Source: Maricaulis sp017643475 (GTDB lineage: Bacteria; Pseudomonadota; Alphaproteobacteria; Caulobacterales; Maricaulaceae). Taken from it: DNA of 64,000 nt. The DNA lies in assembly GCF_047123815.1 (NCBI RefSeq), contig NZ_CP138920.1, positions 1,674,001 through 1,738,000 of the forward strand, written 5' to 3'. Below, piece by piece: positions 51,487 through 59,412 of this stretch (its first letter is position 1; each line of letters opens with the position of its first letter). A program made the position numbers and the translations under genes. The notes beneath the pieces are model-generated. The model did no database searches. It saw only the letters and a program-made list of their open reading frames with translations, and was not told the DNA's origin.

Positions 51487-51490
51487 CGCT

Positions 51491-52003
51491 CTATCGCGCC
51501 AGCTGGGCTTGGCGGTCCAGCATCGGATAGATCTGGTTGCGCAGGATATTTACGGTCACCGGGCCCTCGATATAGGCGAGCACTTCGCCGTCATTCGACA
51601 GGATCAGCGTGTACGGAAGAGAGACCTCACCAAACGCCCCGGCGATGGCGCCGCGTTCGGCCCGCATCAGTCCGGCATAGGGATTACCGACCTCGTCCAG
51701 AAAGCCCATCGTCTGGTCTGCAGACACATCGGTTGAGATGCCATAGATCGTCACGCCTTCGGCCTGCAGGGCCAGGAGGAGCGGCATTTCACTGCGGCAG
51801 TCGATGCACTCCGATGCAAACACGTTGAGCAAGCCGGAACCGTTCAGAGCGGTGAGATCGAAGCCGGGTTCGCCGTCCAGTGAGTCCAGAGTGATCGCGG
51901 GCAGCGGGGCTGTCGTCGGATTGGCCAGTTTGTACTGGTGCCAGCCAACAGCACCGGCCAGTGCAACCAGCACAATGGCTGCCAGGATCTGAATTAGCCG
52001 CAT
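51491..52003 (-). CDS. ccmG: CcmG/DsbE-like thioredoxin, atypical active site
   Basis: 170 residues: an N-terminal membrane helix (LIQILAAIVLVALAGAVGW) and a periplasmic thioredoxin domain with two cysteines, Cys66 and Cys69, in SECIDC. CcmG supplies reducing power to apocytochrome c before heme attachment. The usual WCxxC is ECIDC here, so the conserved Trp is replaced by Glu65. The cis-Pro loop (SLPYTLIL) is present. Its start overlaps the ccmD stop (TAATG), consistent with a ccm operon. Confidence 0.8.
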   Translation of the reverse strand: MRLIQILAAIVLVALAGAVGWHQYKLANPTTAPLPAITLDSLDGEPGFDLTALNGSGLLNVFASECIDCRSEMPLLLALQAEGVTIYGISTDVSADQTMGFLDEVGNPYAGLMRAERGAIAGAFGEVSLPYTLILSNDGEVLAYIEGPVTVNILRNQIYPMLDRQAQLAR

Positions 52004-52158
52004 TACCCCTCATCCTCTTCCAGTTCGCGCAGGCGGGCATCAGCCCCGGCGCGTTCCAGAAGAGCGAAGACGATCAGCGCGACAATGGCAAGGGCTGACG
52101 CCCCCCAGGCACTCCAGACGTAAGGCGCATACCCGCCCATGACGAAAAACTCGGTCAT
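52003..52158 (-). CDS. ccmD: Heme exporter protein D
   Basis: 51 residues: MTEFFVMGGYAPYVWSAWG, a single membrane helix (ALAIVALIVFALL) and a charged C-terminus. CcmD links CcmC and CcmE during heme delivery to CcmE. The upstream frame to 52248 is not credible because ccmC covers it. Overlaps ccmC by 4 bp and ccmG by 1 bp. Confidence 0.9.
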   Translation of the reverse strand: MTEFFVMGGYAPYVWSAWGASALAIVALIVFALLERAGADARLRELEEDEG

Positions 52159-52898
52159 GATGCATCCTCGCCACGCTCGCGACGGCTGACCATGGCTCGG
52201 ATGCGCTGCAGGCGCGTTCGGGTGCGCAGGCGATAGAAGACCAGCCATGCCGCAAGCAGGGTATAGGCCCCCATCATCAGAAAGAGCGGGATCAGCTGAC
52301 TGCCATCAATGGTCGGCCCGTCGGCACGGATGATCGACGCGGGCTGATGCAGGCTGGACCACCAGTCTACCGAGAATTTGACAATGACCAGATTGATCAT
52401 GCCCGCCATGGCCAGGATGGCGGACATGCGGGCCGCCAGCGCCCGATCCTCGATGGCGGTGCGCAGCGCTATGTAGCCCAGATAAACCAGGAACATGACG
52501 AGGACGGATGTCATGCGAGCATCCCAGTCCCACCAGGTTCCCCACATCGGCTTGCCCCAGACAGCTCCGGTGATCAGCGCCAGGAGGGTGAAAACAGCGC
52601 CGATTGGAGCCATGACCTCGGCGGCGGCATCAGCCAGCGAGTGGCGCCAGACAAAGAAGATGAAACTCGCGCCGGCCATTGCCGCATATAGCGCTGACGC
52701 CATGTAGGCGGCAGGTACGTGTACGTACATGATGCGGATCGTCTCGCCCTGCTGATAGTCCGGGGGTGAGGCGAAAAACGAGTAGTACATCCCGAGCGCA
52801 AACAATATCGCGGACCCGATGGCACAGAGCGGGATGGCCCATTTCGCCAGGGCGTCAAATCGCTGGGGGTTGGAAAAGTAGGACAGCATGTCTTGCAC
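52155..52898 (-). CDS. ccmC: Heme-handling protein CcmC
   Basis: 247 residues, six membrane helices. CcmC loads heme on CcmE in the periplasm. The tryptophan-rich heme motif WGTWWDWD and two ligand His regions (IMYVHVPAAYMAS and DWWSSLHQPAS) are intact. It overlaps ccmD by 4 bp. The gene upstream on the same strand is a double cupin, not ccmB as is usual. Confidence 0.95.
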   Translation of the reverse strand: MQDMLSYFSNPQRFDALAKWAIPLCAIGSAILFALGMYYSFFASPPDYQQGETIRIMYVHVPAAYMASALYAAMAGASFIFFVWRHSLADAAAEVMAPIGAVFTLLALITGAVWGKPMWGTWWDWDARMTSVLVMFLVYLGYIALRTAIEDRALAARMSAILAMAGMINLVIVKFSVDWWSSLHQPASIIRADGPTIDGSQLIPLFLMMGAYTLLAAWLVFYRLRTRTRLQRIRAMVSRRERGEDAS

Positions 52899-53024
52899 TT
52901 ACTGCGCGCGGGGCATGGGGGCAACTGTCCGAGTGTCGCATGCCGCGTCCCCGAAAGCACATCCTGTCCTGGGGGTTCTGCCTTCAATGCGTGAAACCCA
53001 GTCTCCAGCCTGGCGGGAGGATGG

Positions 53025-53681
53025 TCAGGCGGGCAAGTGACCCGTCTTCACATAGATCAGGCATCCCTCCTCGCTGAAGGGCGTGTGTTCGGACAGGTGC
53101 GGGTTTCGCAGCCAGGTGCCCTTGGGGTAGTCGCCCAGCTCGTCCTGGAACGTCCCATCCAGCACCAGGATTTCCTCGCCGCCCCAGTGGCGGTGCCGGT
53201 TGAACTGCGTGCCCGGTTCCCATTTCACCAGGGCGACGCTTTCCGTACCCGCCGTGTGCAGCGGCAGTACCGAAAGCCCATCCACCAGGCCGGGTGAGAA
53301 CTCGGCGCTTCGTGTGTCTATGACCTTCTGGGCAAGGTCCATCGGGTCGAACTGGCGCAATTTGACAAAGATGGTCGCACCCTCCTTGGTGAGGGGCGTG
53401 TGCGAGGAGCCCGGCGGATTGCGCACGTAGTGGCCCGCGGAATAGTCACCGCTTTCGTCGGAGAACACTCCGTCCAGGACGAGATACTCCTCGCCCATCT
53501 CATGGGCGTGAGCATCAAAGCTGGAATTGGGCGCGAAACGCACAATGGTCGTGGCGCGAGCTACTTCGTCGCCGATCCGGTCGAGCATCTGTCGCTCTAC
53601 GCCGGAGGCCGGCGAAGCCACCCATTTGCGGTCTTCCGGGCGCAGGACAACACGTTCATTGAAATTGGAATATAGCTGCAT
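53025..53681 (-). CDS. Double-cupin protein, ChrR-type
   Basis: 218 residues from ATG 53681. Two tandem cupin units share a pattern: FDAHAHEMGEEYLVLDGVFSDE (first) and FNRHRHWGGEEILVLDGTFQDELGDYPKGTWLRNP (second); each supplies two His and one Glu for a metal. This is the ChrR cupin family, whose founding member is an anti-sigma factor with an added zinc domain; that domain is absent here, so regulation of a sigma factor is unlikely. It interrupts the ccmC-ccmB interval. A 16-bp palindrome lies just upstream. Confidence 0.85.
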   Translation of the reverse strand: MQLYSNFNERVVLRPEDRKWVASPASGVERQMLDRIGDEVARATTIVRFAPNSSFDAHAHEMGEEYLVLDGVFSDESGDYSAGHYVRNPPGSSHTPLTKEGATIFVKLRQFDPMDLAQKVIDTRSAEFSPGLVDGLSVLPLHTAGTESVALVKWEPGTQFNRHRHWGGEEILVLDGTFQDELGDYPKGTWLRNPHLSEHTPFSEEGCLIYVKTGHLPA

Positions 53682-53692
53682 GATCAAATCTA

Positions 53693-53708
53693 CCTATCAC
53701 GTGATAGG
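53693..53708. promoter_or_regulatory. Perfect 16-bp palindrome before the cupin gene
   Basis: CCTATCACGTGATAGG is fully symmetric and ends 12 bp before the cupin ATG (reading the minus strand), where a promoter or leader is expected. Its size and symmetry fit a dimeric regulator site; the binding protein is unknown. Confidence 0.55.
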
Positions 53709-53775
53709 CAATGTGGTGCTTTTAGCGAGGGATTCAAGAGGCGGCGCGGAAACAGGCTGAATAACGGTGCTGGCG

Positions 53776-54447
53776 CTAGCCCAGGCGTGACCGCATGGCG
53801 GCGGCGATACCAAATGGCATCAGTGCCGATGTGCCCAGGGAAACCGCTAGTGTCAGCAGGACGGTCGCCCAGGCGCGGTCAAAATCACCGTCCAGTGCGG
53901 CGCGCCCGGCGCCCGCTGCAAAAACCAGGACGGGGATCATCATCGGTATGGCGATGAGAGAAATCAGCAGGCCGCCCCGGCGAACACCGGCGGAGAGCGC
54001 GCTGGCAAAGCCGGCGACCAGGGCAAGCGCCGGGATAGCGGACAGCAATCCGCAGAAGACGACGAGGATCTCGCTCCCGCCCAGCCCGTACATCATGCTG
54101 CCCAGCGCACCGATCAGTGGCAGCGCCCAGAGTGTTGCGATGGCCTGTCCCATGACCTTGGCAAAGGCGAGGACAGGAAGGCTGACAGTTGAAAGCGCGT
54201 AAAGCTCCAACGTGCCGTCAAAGAAGTCGTCGGCAAAACTGCGCTCGCCGAACTGGAGGACGGCAAGCAGGGCTGAGATTCCCATAATCCCCGGGCCGAC
54301 CGTGACCAGTGTCTCGCTTTCCGCGCCAATGGCCAGCGGGCCAAGCGTAATACAGGCCAGGAAAAACGCTGTCGGTCCTGCTGCACCACCGCCGCCTGCC
54401 CAGGCAAGTCCGGCCTCGCGGGCCAGGATGCGCCAGAGCCCGCTCAC
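53776..54447 (-). CDS. ccmB: Heme exporter membrane subunit CcmB
   Basis: 223 residues with six membrane helices. CcmB pairs with CcmA in the ABC module that frees holo-CcmE. The N-terminal WRILAREAGLAWAGGGGAAGPTAFFLACI and middle DFFDGTLELYALSTVSLPVLAFAKVMGQA match the family. GTG start at 54447 overlaps the ccmA stop (GTGA). Confidence 0.93.
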   Translation of the reverse strand: MSGLWRILAREAGLAWAGGGGAAGPTAFFLACITLGPLAIGAESETLVTVGPGIMGISALLAVLQFGERSFADDFFDGTLELYALSTVSLPVLAFAKVMGQAIATLWALPLIGALGSMMYGLGGSEILVVFCGLLSAIPALALVAGFASALSAGVRRGGLLISLIAIPMMIPVLVFAAGAGRAALDGDFDRAWATVLLTLAVSLGTSALMPFGIAAAMRSRLG

Positions 54448-55088
54448 AGCCCGCCTCCCAGTTCAAGACGCTGGGCCCCTGCCCAGTCCAGATCCTGGTG
54501 CGTGGCCGCAATGACGATGCCGCCACGGCTGCGATGCCAGGCCACAAGCTTGCCCAGACGATCGCGCCCGGCCCGGTCGAGCGGTCCGGCAGGTTCGTCC
54601 ATCAGCCAGAAAGGGCGGTTCATCACCGCGAGACGGGCCATGGCGCCGCGCCTTTGCTGCCCTCTGGACAGACGAGCCGGAGGTCGGTCGATCAGATGAC
54701 CGATGTCCAGCGCCTTGAGGACAGGCATGATGACCTTGCCCGGCTGCCCGGCCATGCCTGACCAGAAACGCAGGGATTTGCGGAGGGTTTCATTCGGTTT
54801 CAGCCCGTCCGTATGACCCAGCCAGGCGATCAGCTCTGCCGGGTCACTGCTCTTACCGAGCTGGATATGGCCTTCGGCAGGCGGTAAAAATCCGGCCAGC
54901 GTGCGCAACAGCGTTGTCTTGCCCGATCCATTGCGCCCCGTCAGGAAGAGGGCGTCGCCCGGATTGAGCGCGAATGAGATATCCTCGCGCAGGATGAAAT
55001 CCCCGCGCTTGAGGGCCAGTCCGCTGACGCTCAGGGATTGGGCTTCAAGATCAGACAGATCCGGAATTGAGGCGGTTTCATTCGTCAT
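54444..55088 (-). CDS. ccmA: Heme exporter ATPase CcmA
   Basis: 214 residues from ATG 55088. Walker A GRNGSGKTTLLRTLAGFL, signature LSRGQQRRGAMARL and Walker B FWLMDEPAGPLDRAGRDRL (Trp-Leu-Met-Asp-Glu, a CcmA trait) are present; the H-loop is ATHQDL. An in-frame ATG at 55097 is possible and the frame is open to 55184, without family character. Divergent from acnA. Confidence 0.93.
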   Translation of the reverse strand: MTNETASIPDLSDLEAQSLSVSGLALKRGDFILREDISFALNPGDALFLTGRNGSGKTTLLRTLAGFLPPAEGHIQLGKSSDPAELIAWLGHTDGLKPNETLRKSLRFWSGMAGQPGKVIMPVLKALDIGHLIDRPPARLSRGQQRRGAMARLAVMNRPFWLMDEPAGPLDRAGRDRLGKLVAWHRSRGGIVIAATHQDLDWAGAQRLELGGGL

Positions 55089-55270
55089 TGATGGCATGTC
55101 GCCCAACTTCCATGCCGAGGTCAACGCGAAGACTGTGCATTGCAGCAACGGGCTGGTGCGGCTAAAAAGCGCGCAATCGGTCACGACCGGATCCGTCCCT
55201 TATGGCGGATGCGCCAGTCCTTGCGACCGCTGCCTGCGCAGCGACGGCGCCACCCAATCATACGTGTGCC

Positions 55271-55286
55271 CGCCGTGATCACGGCG
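55271..55286. promoter_or_regulatory. Perfect 16-bp palindrome between ccmA and acnA
   Basis: CGCCGTGATCACGGCG lies 28 bp before the acnA start. A second, shorter repeat, CGGTC-AC-GACCG, is at 55178-55189 nearer ccmA. Either could be an operator for iron- or redox-dependent control of aconitase; the regulator is unknown. Confidence 0.45.
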
Positions 55287-55314
55287 TGGCTTGATTTGGA
55301 CATGAGGAACAGCA

Positions 55315-57990
55315 ATGGCTTCTTTGGACAGTTTTTCCTGCAAAAGCACCCTCACCGCGGCCGGTGAAACCTATTCATATTTCGACCTGAAAGTGGCTGA
55401 AGCGAATGGCCTGACCGGCGTGTCACGCCTGCCTACATCGCTCAAGGTCCTGCTTGAGAACCTGCTGCGGTTCGAAGACGGAAAGACCGTCACCAAGGCC
55501 GATATCGAGGCCATGGCCGAGTGGGTCACGACGCAGACATCCACGCACGAGATTGCCTATCGCCCGGCCCGCGTGGTCATGCAGGACTTCACCGGAGTTC
55601 CCGCCGTTGTCGACCTGGCAGCCATGCGCGACGCAGCGGGCAAGCTGGGCGCCGACCCGAAACGTATCAACCCCCAGGTGCCCGTTGACCTGGTCATCGA
55701 CCACTCGGTGATGGTCGATTTCTTTGGTGGCGAGAACAGTTTCGCGCGCAATGTGGAGCGCGAGTACGAGCGCAATGGTGAGCGTTACAAATTCCTCAAA
55801 TGGGGCGCCAAGGCGTTCGATAATTTCCGGGTCGTTCCTCCTGGAACCGGCATTATCCACCAGGTGAACCTTGAAAACCTGGCCCAGACTGTCTGGACCA
55901 GGGATGAGAACGGCGAAACCATCGCCTATCCCGACACTTGTGTGGGTACGGACAGCCATACCACCATGATCAACGGCCTGGCCGTGCTGGGCTGGGGTGT
56001 GGGCGGTATCGAGGCCGAAGCGGCGATGCTGGGCCAGCCGGTCTCCATGCTGATCCCGGAAGTCATTGGTTTCGAGCTGACCGGCAAGCTTCCGGAAGGC
56101 GCGACGGCCACCGACCTCGTTTTGAAGGTCGTGGAAATGCTCCGCGCGCGGGGTGTGGTCGGGAAATTTGTCGAGTTCTACGGCGAGGGTCTCAATAATC
56201 TCTCACTCGAGGACGAGGCGACCATTGCCAACATGGCGCCGGAATACGGTGCGACGTGCGGTTTTTTCGCGGTGGACAATGAAACGCTGGAATACTTGCG
56301 CGCCACGGGTCGTGATGACAAGCGTGTAGCACTCGTGGAGGCTTATTCCAAGGCGCAGGGCATGTTCCGACCGGAATACGAGGAAGACCCTATCTTCACA
56401 GACACGCTGCACCTAGACATGACGACCGTTGTGCCGGCTCTGTCAGGCCCCAAACGCCCCCAGGACTGGATCGCGCTGACCCAGGCAGCACAGGGTTTCT
56501 CCGACATCATGGAGAGCGAGTACGGCAAGGGTGATGAACGTGGCAAGTCTGCGCCCGTCGAAGGCGAGGACTGGGAATTCACCAATGGCGATGTGGCCAT
56601 CGCTGCCATCACCTCCTGTACCAATACCTCCAATCCCTCCGTGCTTCTGGGCGCAGGCCTGCTGGCCCGCAACGCTCTGGCCAAGGGGTTGAGCACCAAG
56701 CCGTGGGTCAAGACCTCGCTGGCGCCGGGCTCCCAGGTTGTTACCGACTATCTGGAAAAGGCCGGCCTGCAGGATGATCTCGATGCGCTGGGCTTCAACC
56801 TGGTGGGATATGGCTGCACGACCTGTATCGGTAACTCCGGACCGCTGCCGCCGGCGATCTCCAAGGCGATCAACGAGAATGACCTGGTTGCGACTTCGGT
56901 CCTTTCCGGTAACCGTAATTTCGAGGGCCGTATCAGCCCTGATATCCGCGCCAACTATCTGGCCTCGCCGCCACTGGTCGTGGCCTACGCAATTGCCGGT
57001 ACGATGACCAAGGACATCACGACCGAGCCGCTGGGTCAGGACCAGGACGGCAATGACGTATTCCTGAAAGATATCTGGCCGAGCAATCAGGAAATCACCG
57101 AAGCCGTCAGGGCGGCTGTCACGCCGGAGATGTTTGCCAAGCGATACGCAGACGTTTTCAAGGGTGATGAAGCCTGGGCGTCCATCGATGTTGCGGGTGG
57201 CCTGACCTATGGCTGGGATCACACGTCCACCTATGTCCAGAACCCACCCTATTTCGAGGGCATGACGATGGAGCCGGAAGCTCCAGGCGATGTCGTCGAC
57301 GCCAGGATCATGGGTCTGTTCGGTGACAGCATCACCACCGACCACATCTCTCCTGCTGGTTCCATCAAGGCCGACAGCCCCGCAGGTCGTTATCTGCAGG
57401 AGCGCCAGGTACCGGTTCTGGAGTTCAACTCCTATGGTTCCCGCCGCGGCAATCACGAAGTGATGATGCGCGGCACGTTCGCCAATATCCGCATCAAGAA
57501 CAAGATGCTGGACGGTGTTGAGGGTGGTTACACGCTGAAAGATGGCAAGCAGGTTGATATATATGATGCCTGCATGGAGTACCAGGCTGCGGGCACGCCG
57601 CTGGTTGTGTTCGGTGGCAAGGAATACGGCACGGGTTCCTCGCGGGACTGGGCTGCCAAGGGCTCCCGTCTGCTGGGCGTAAAGGCTGTCATCGCCGAGA
57701 GCTTTGAGCGGATCCACCGCTCCAACCTGATCGGCATGGGCGTTCTGCCGCTGCAATTCGAGGACGGTGTGTCCTGGGAAGGCCTGGGCATGAAGGGTGA
57801 TGAGACCGTCAACATCAAGGGCGTGTCCGAGCTTGAGCCTCGGGCATCGATGACGGTCGAGATCACCTTCCCTGACGGCACGAGGAAGTCCGCCCCTGTT
57901 CGTGCGCGTATCGATACGGAGAACGAGCTGGAATACTTCCGCAATGGCGGCATTCTTCACTACGTTCTGCGCAATCTGGCGCGTGGCTAA
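55315..57990 (+). CDS. acnA: Aconitate hydratase A
   Basis: 891 residues; isomerises citrate to isocitrate in the TCA cycle with a [4Fe-4S] cluster. The three cluster cysteines are in AITSCTNTSNPSV and GYGCTTCIGNSGPL; active-site segments GTDSHTTMINGLAVLGWGVGGIEAE, GSSRDWAAKG and the SFERIHRSNLIGMGVLPLQF region are conserved. Standard length for the AcnA/IRP1 group. GAGGAAC precedes the ATG. A two-part hairpin follows and then the DUF1223 gene. Confidence 0.98.
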   Translation: MASLDSFSCKSTLTAAGETYSYFDLKVAEANGLTGVSRLPTSLKVLLENLLRFEDGKTVTKADIEAMAEWVTTQTSTHEIAYRPARVVMQDFTGVPAVVDLAAMRDAAGKLGADPKRINPQVPVDLVIDHSVMVDFFGGENSFARNVEREYERNGERYKFLKWGAKAFDNFRVVPPGTGIIHQVNLENLAQTVWTRDENGETIAYPDTCVGTDSHTTMINGLAVLGWGVGGIEAEAAMLGQPVSMLIPEVIGFELTGKLPEGATATDLVLKVVEMLRARGVVGKFVEFYGEGLNNLSLEDEATIANMAPEYGATCGFFAVDNETLEYLRATGRDDKRVALVEAYSKAQGMFRPEYEEDPIFTDTLHLDMTTVVPALSGPKRPQDWIALTQAAQGFSDIMESEYGKGDERGKSAPVEGEDWEFTNGDVAIAAITSCTNTSNPSVLLGAGLLARNALAKGLSTKPWVKTSLAPGSQVVTDYLEKAGLQDDLDALGFNLVGYGCTTCIGNSGPLPPAISKAINENDLVATSVLSGNRNFEGRISPDIRANYLASPPLVVAYAIAGTMTKDITTEPLGQDQDGNDVFLKDIWPSNQEITEAVRAAVTPEMFAKRYADVFKGDEAWASIDVAGGLTYGWDHTSTYVQNPPYFEGMTMEPEAPGDVVDARIMGLFGDSITTDHISPAGSIKADSPAGRYLQERQVPVLEFNSYGSRRGNHEVMMRGTFANIRIKNKMLDGVEGGYTLKDGKQVDIYDACMEYQAAGTPLVVFGGKEYGTGSSRDWAAKGSRLLGVKAVIAESFERIHRSNLIGMGVLPLQFEDGVSWEGLGMKGDETVNIKGVSELEPRASMTVEITFPDGTRKSAPVRARIDTENELEYFRNGGILHYVLRNLARG

Positions 57991-58008
57991 CGCCGTGGAA
58001 AGAAATCT

Positions 58009-58050
58009 CCCGCCCGTGTCACAGCCAAGTGATTGGCCGATGCGGGCGGG
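58009..58050 (+). other. Nested hairpin between acnA and the DUF1223 gene
   Basis: Outer arms CCCGCCCG (58009-58016) and CGGGCGGG (58043-58050) enclose an inner GCCAA-GTGA-TTGGC stem (58024-58037). No T run follows, so it may be an attenuating or mRNA-stabilising structure and not a terminator. Confidence 0.45.
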
Positions 58051-58068
58051 CGTGATTATCTAAGTCGC

Positions 58069-58815
58069 ATGCGTTTGTTATCGCTCATACTTGCCACCTT
58101 CGTTTTCGCAGCCATTTCAGCGCCTGCGAAAGCCGGGGATGATTGTGACAACCGCCCTGTCCTGGTTGAGCTTTTCACCAGCCAGGGCTGTGGCCTGTGC
58201 CCGGAAGCCAACCGTTATCTCGGTGAGCTGGACCAGCGCCATAATGTCTTTGTTCTCGCCTATGCGGTGTCCTACTGGGACATGTATGGCTGGACTGACA
58301 CCTTTGCCCGTCCGGAATATGTGCACCGTCAGCGTGCCTATCTGCCGCGACTGGATGTTCCGCGGCTTTACACGCCGCACTTCGTCGTGGATGGCGTGAT
58401 GGATGCGCCGGGCTGGGATCGTGACCAGGTATCCGATGCCGTCACGGATCGTCTCAACGCCATGCCGGAAAGCCCGGATCTCTCGATCGAGGACGGACCG
58501 TTCGGCTCCTATATCGTGCACCTGGACGGAGGGGCGCCTGAAGAGGCGCTGGATGTCTGGCTGGTCGCCTACAAGCCGGGCTGGGCCACGGTCGAGATCG
58601 GTGGCGGCGAGAATGCCGGCACGGAAATGCTCCACTATAACATGGTGAAGTCCATCAGTTATCTGGGCAGCTGGAGCGGCGGCGAAGCCGAGCTCGTAGG
58701 CGAGAGCTTCCGCCACTATGGCACGGTGGCCATCGTGCAGGGCGCCAATGGCGGCCCGATCTACGCCTATGCCCACGCCGGCATGTCCGCCAGCGAAGGC
58801 GGCCGGACTTACTGA
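58069..58815 (+). CDS. Exported DUF1223 thioredoxin-like protein
   Basis: 248 residues from ATG 58069, with a signal peptide (LLSLILATFVFAAISAPAKA). A CGLC pair in VELFTSQGCGLCPEANRYL lies near residue 38, followed by SYWDMYGWTDTFARPEY and LYTPHFVVDG, all DUF1223 hallmarks. The fold is thioredoxin-like, so a periplasmic redox role is plausible. It commonly follows aconitase in alphaproteobacteria. A Met at 58033 would place the signal peptide inside, so it is rejected. Confidence 0.88.
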   Translation: MRLLSLILATFVFAAISAPAKAGDDCDNRPVLVELFTSQGCGLCPEANRYLGELDQRHNVFVLAYAVSYWDMYGWTDTFARPEYVHRQRAYLPRLDVPRLYTPHFVVDGVMDAPGWDRDQVSDAVTDRLNAMPESPDLSIEDGPFGSYIVHLDGGAPEEALDVWLVAYKPGWATVEIGGGENAGTEMLHYNMVKSISYLGSWSGGEAELVGESFRHYGTVAIVQGANGGPIYAYAHAGMSASEGGRTY

Positions 58816-58827
58816 TCTGGCAGCGAA

Positions 58828-59385
58828 TTACCGCGGCGCGCGCTTGGCGAGGATGCGCTGCAGCGTGCGACGGTGCATGTTCAGCCGGCGAGCGGTTTCC
58901 GAGACATTATGGTCACACAGCTCGAACACACGCTGGATGTGTTCCCAGCGCACGCGGTCTGCAGACATCGGGTTTTCCGGCGGTTCCGGCTTGTCGTCAG
59001 GGTGGGCGAGCAGCGCCTTGATAATGTCATCTGCGTCGGCAGGCTTGGAGAGATAGTCGACCGCACCGGCTTTCACAGCAGCAACCGCCGTAGCGATATT
59101 GCCGTAACCGGTCAGCATGACGACGCGACAGTCTGGGCGTGAGGCGTGCAGGCTTTTGACCACTTCCAGACCGTCGCCATCCTGCAGGCGCAGGTCACAA
59201 ACGGCGAAAGCCGGTGGGTTGGCGCGTGCGACTTCCTTGGCCTCATCCACTGTCCCGACAGCAGAAACGATGAAACCGCGGCCCGTCATCGCCCGTCCCA
59301 GACGTGTGCGGAAAGGGGCATCATCGTCCAGGATCAGAAGGCTCTTGTCCTCGGGCAATTCGTATTCGATGTCGCTCACAGTCAA
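58828..59385 (-). CDS. actR: ActR/RegA/PrrA-type response regulator
   Basis: 185 residues. Receiver domain with LLILDDDAPFRTRL, phosphoacceptor in AVCDLRLQDGDGLEV, Thr in MLTGYGNIATAV and Lys in YLSKPADADDI. A Pro-rich linker leads to a Fis-type helix-turn-helix, NVSETARRLNMHRRTLQRILAKRAPR, nearly invariant in this family. It governs respiration, carbon fixation and other redox genes. Located 27 bp after its kinase gene on the same strand. Confidence 0.95.
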   Translation of the reverse strand: MTVSDIEYELPEDKSLLILDDDAPFRTRLGRAMTGRGFIVSAVGTVDEAKEVARANPPAFAVCDLRLQDGDGLEVVKSLHASRPDCRVVMLTGYGNIATAVAAVKAGAVDYLSKPADADDIIKALLAHPDDKPEPPENPMSADRVRWEHIQRVFELCDHNVSETARRLNMHRRTLQRILAKRAPR

Positions 59386-59412
59386 ACCTCTTTGAGTTTG
59401 TTCGGTCTCTTA

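Noticed and set aside
56443..57960. 505-codon open frame antisense to aconitase
   Set aside because: Shadow frame; aconitase motifs on the plus strand are unambiguous.
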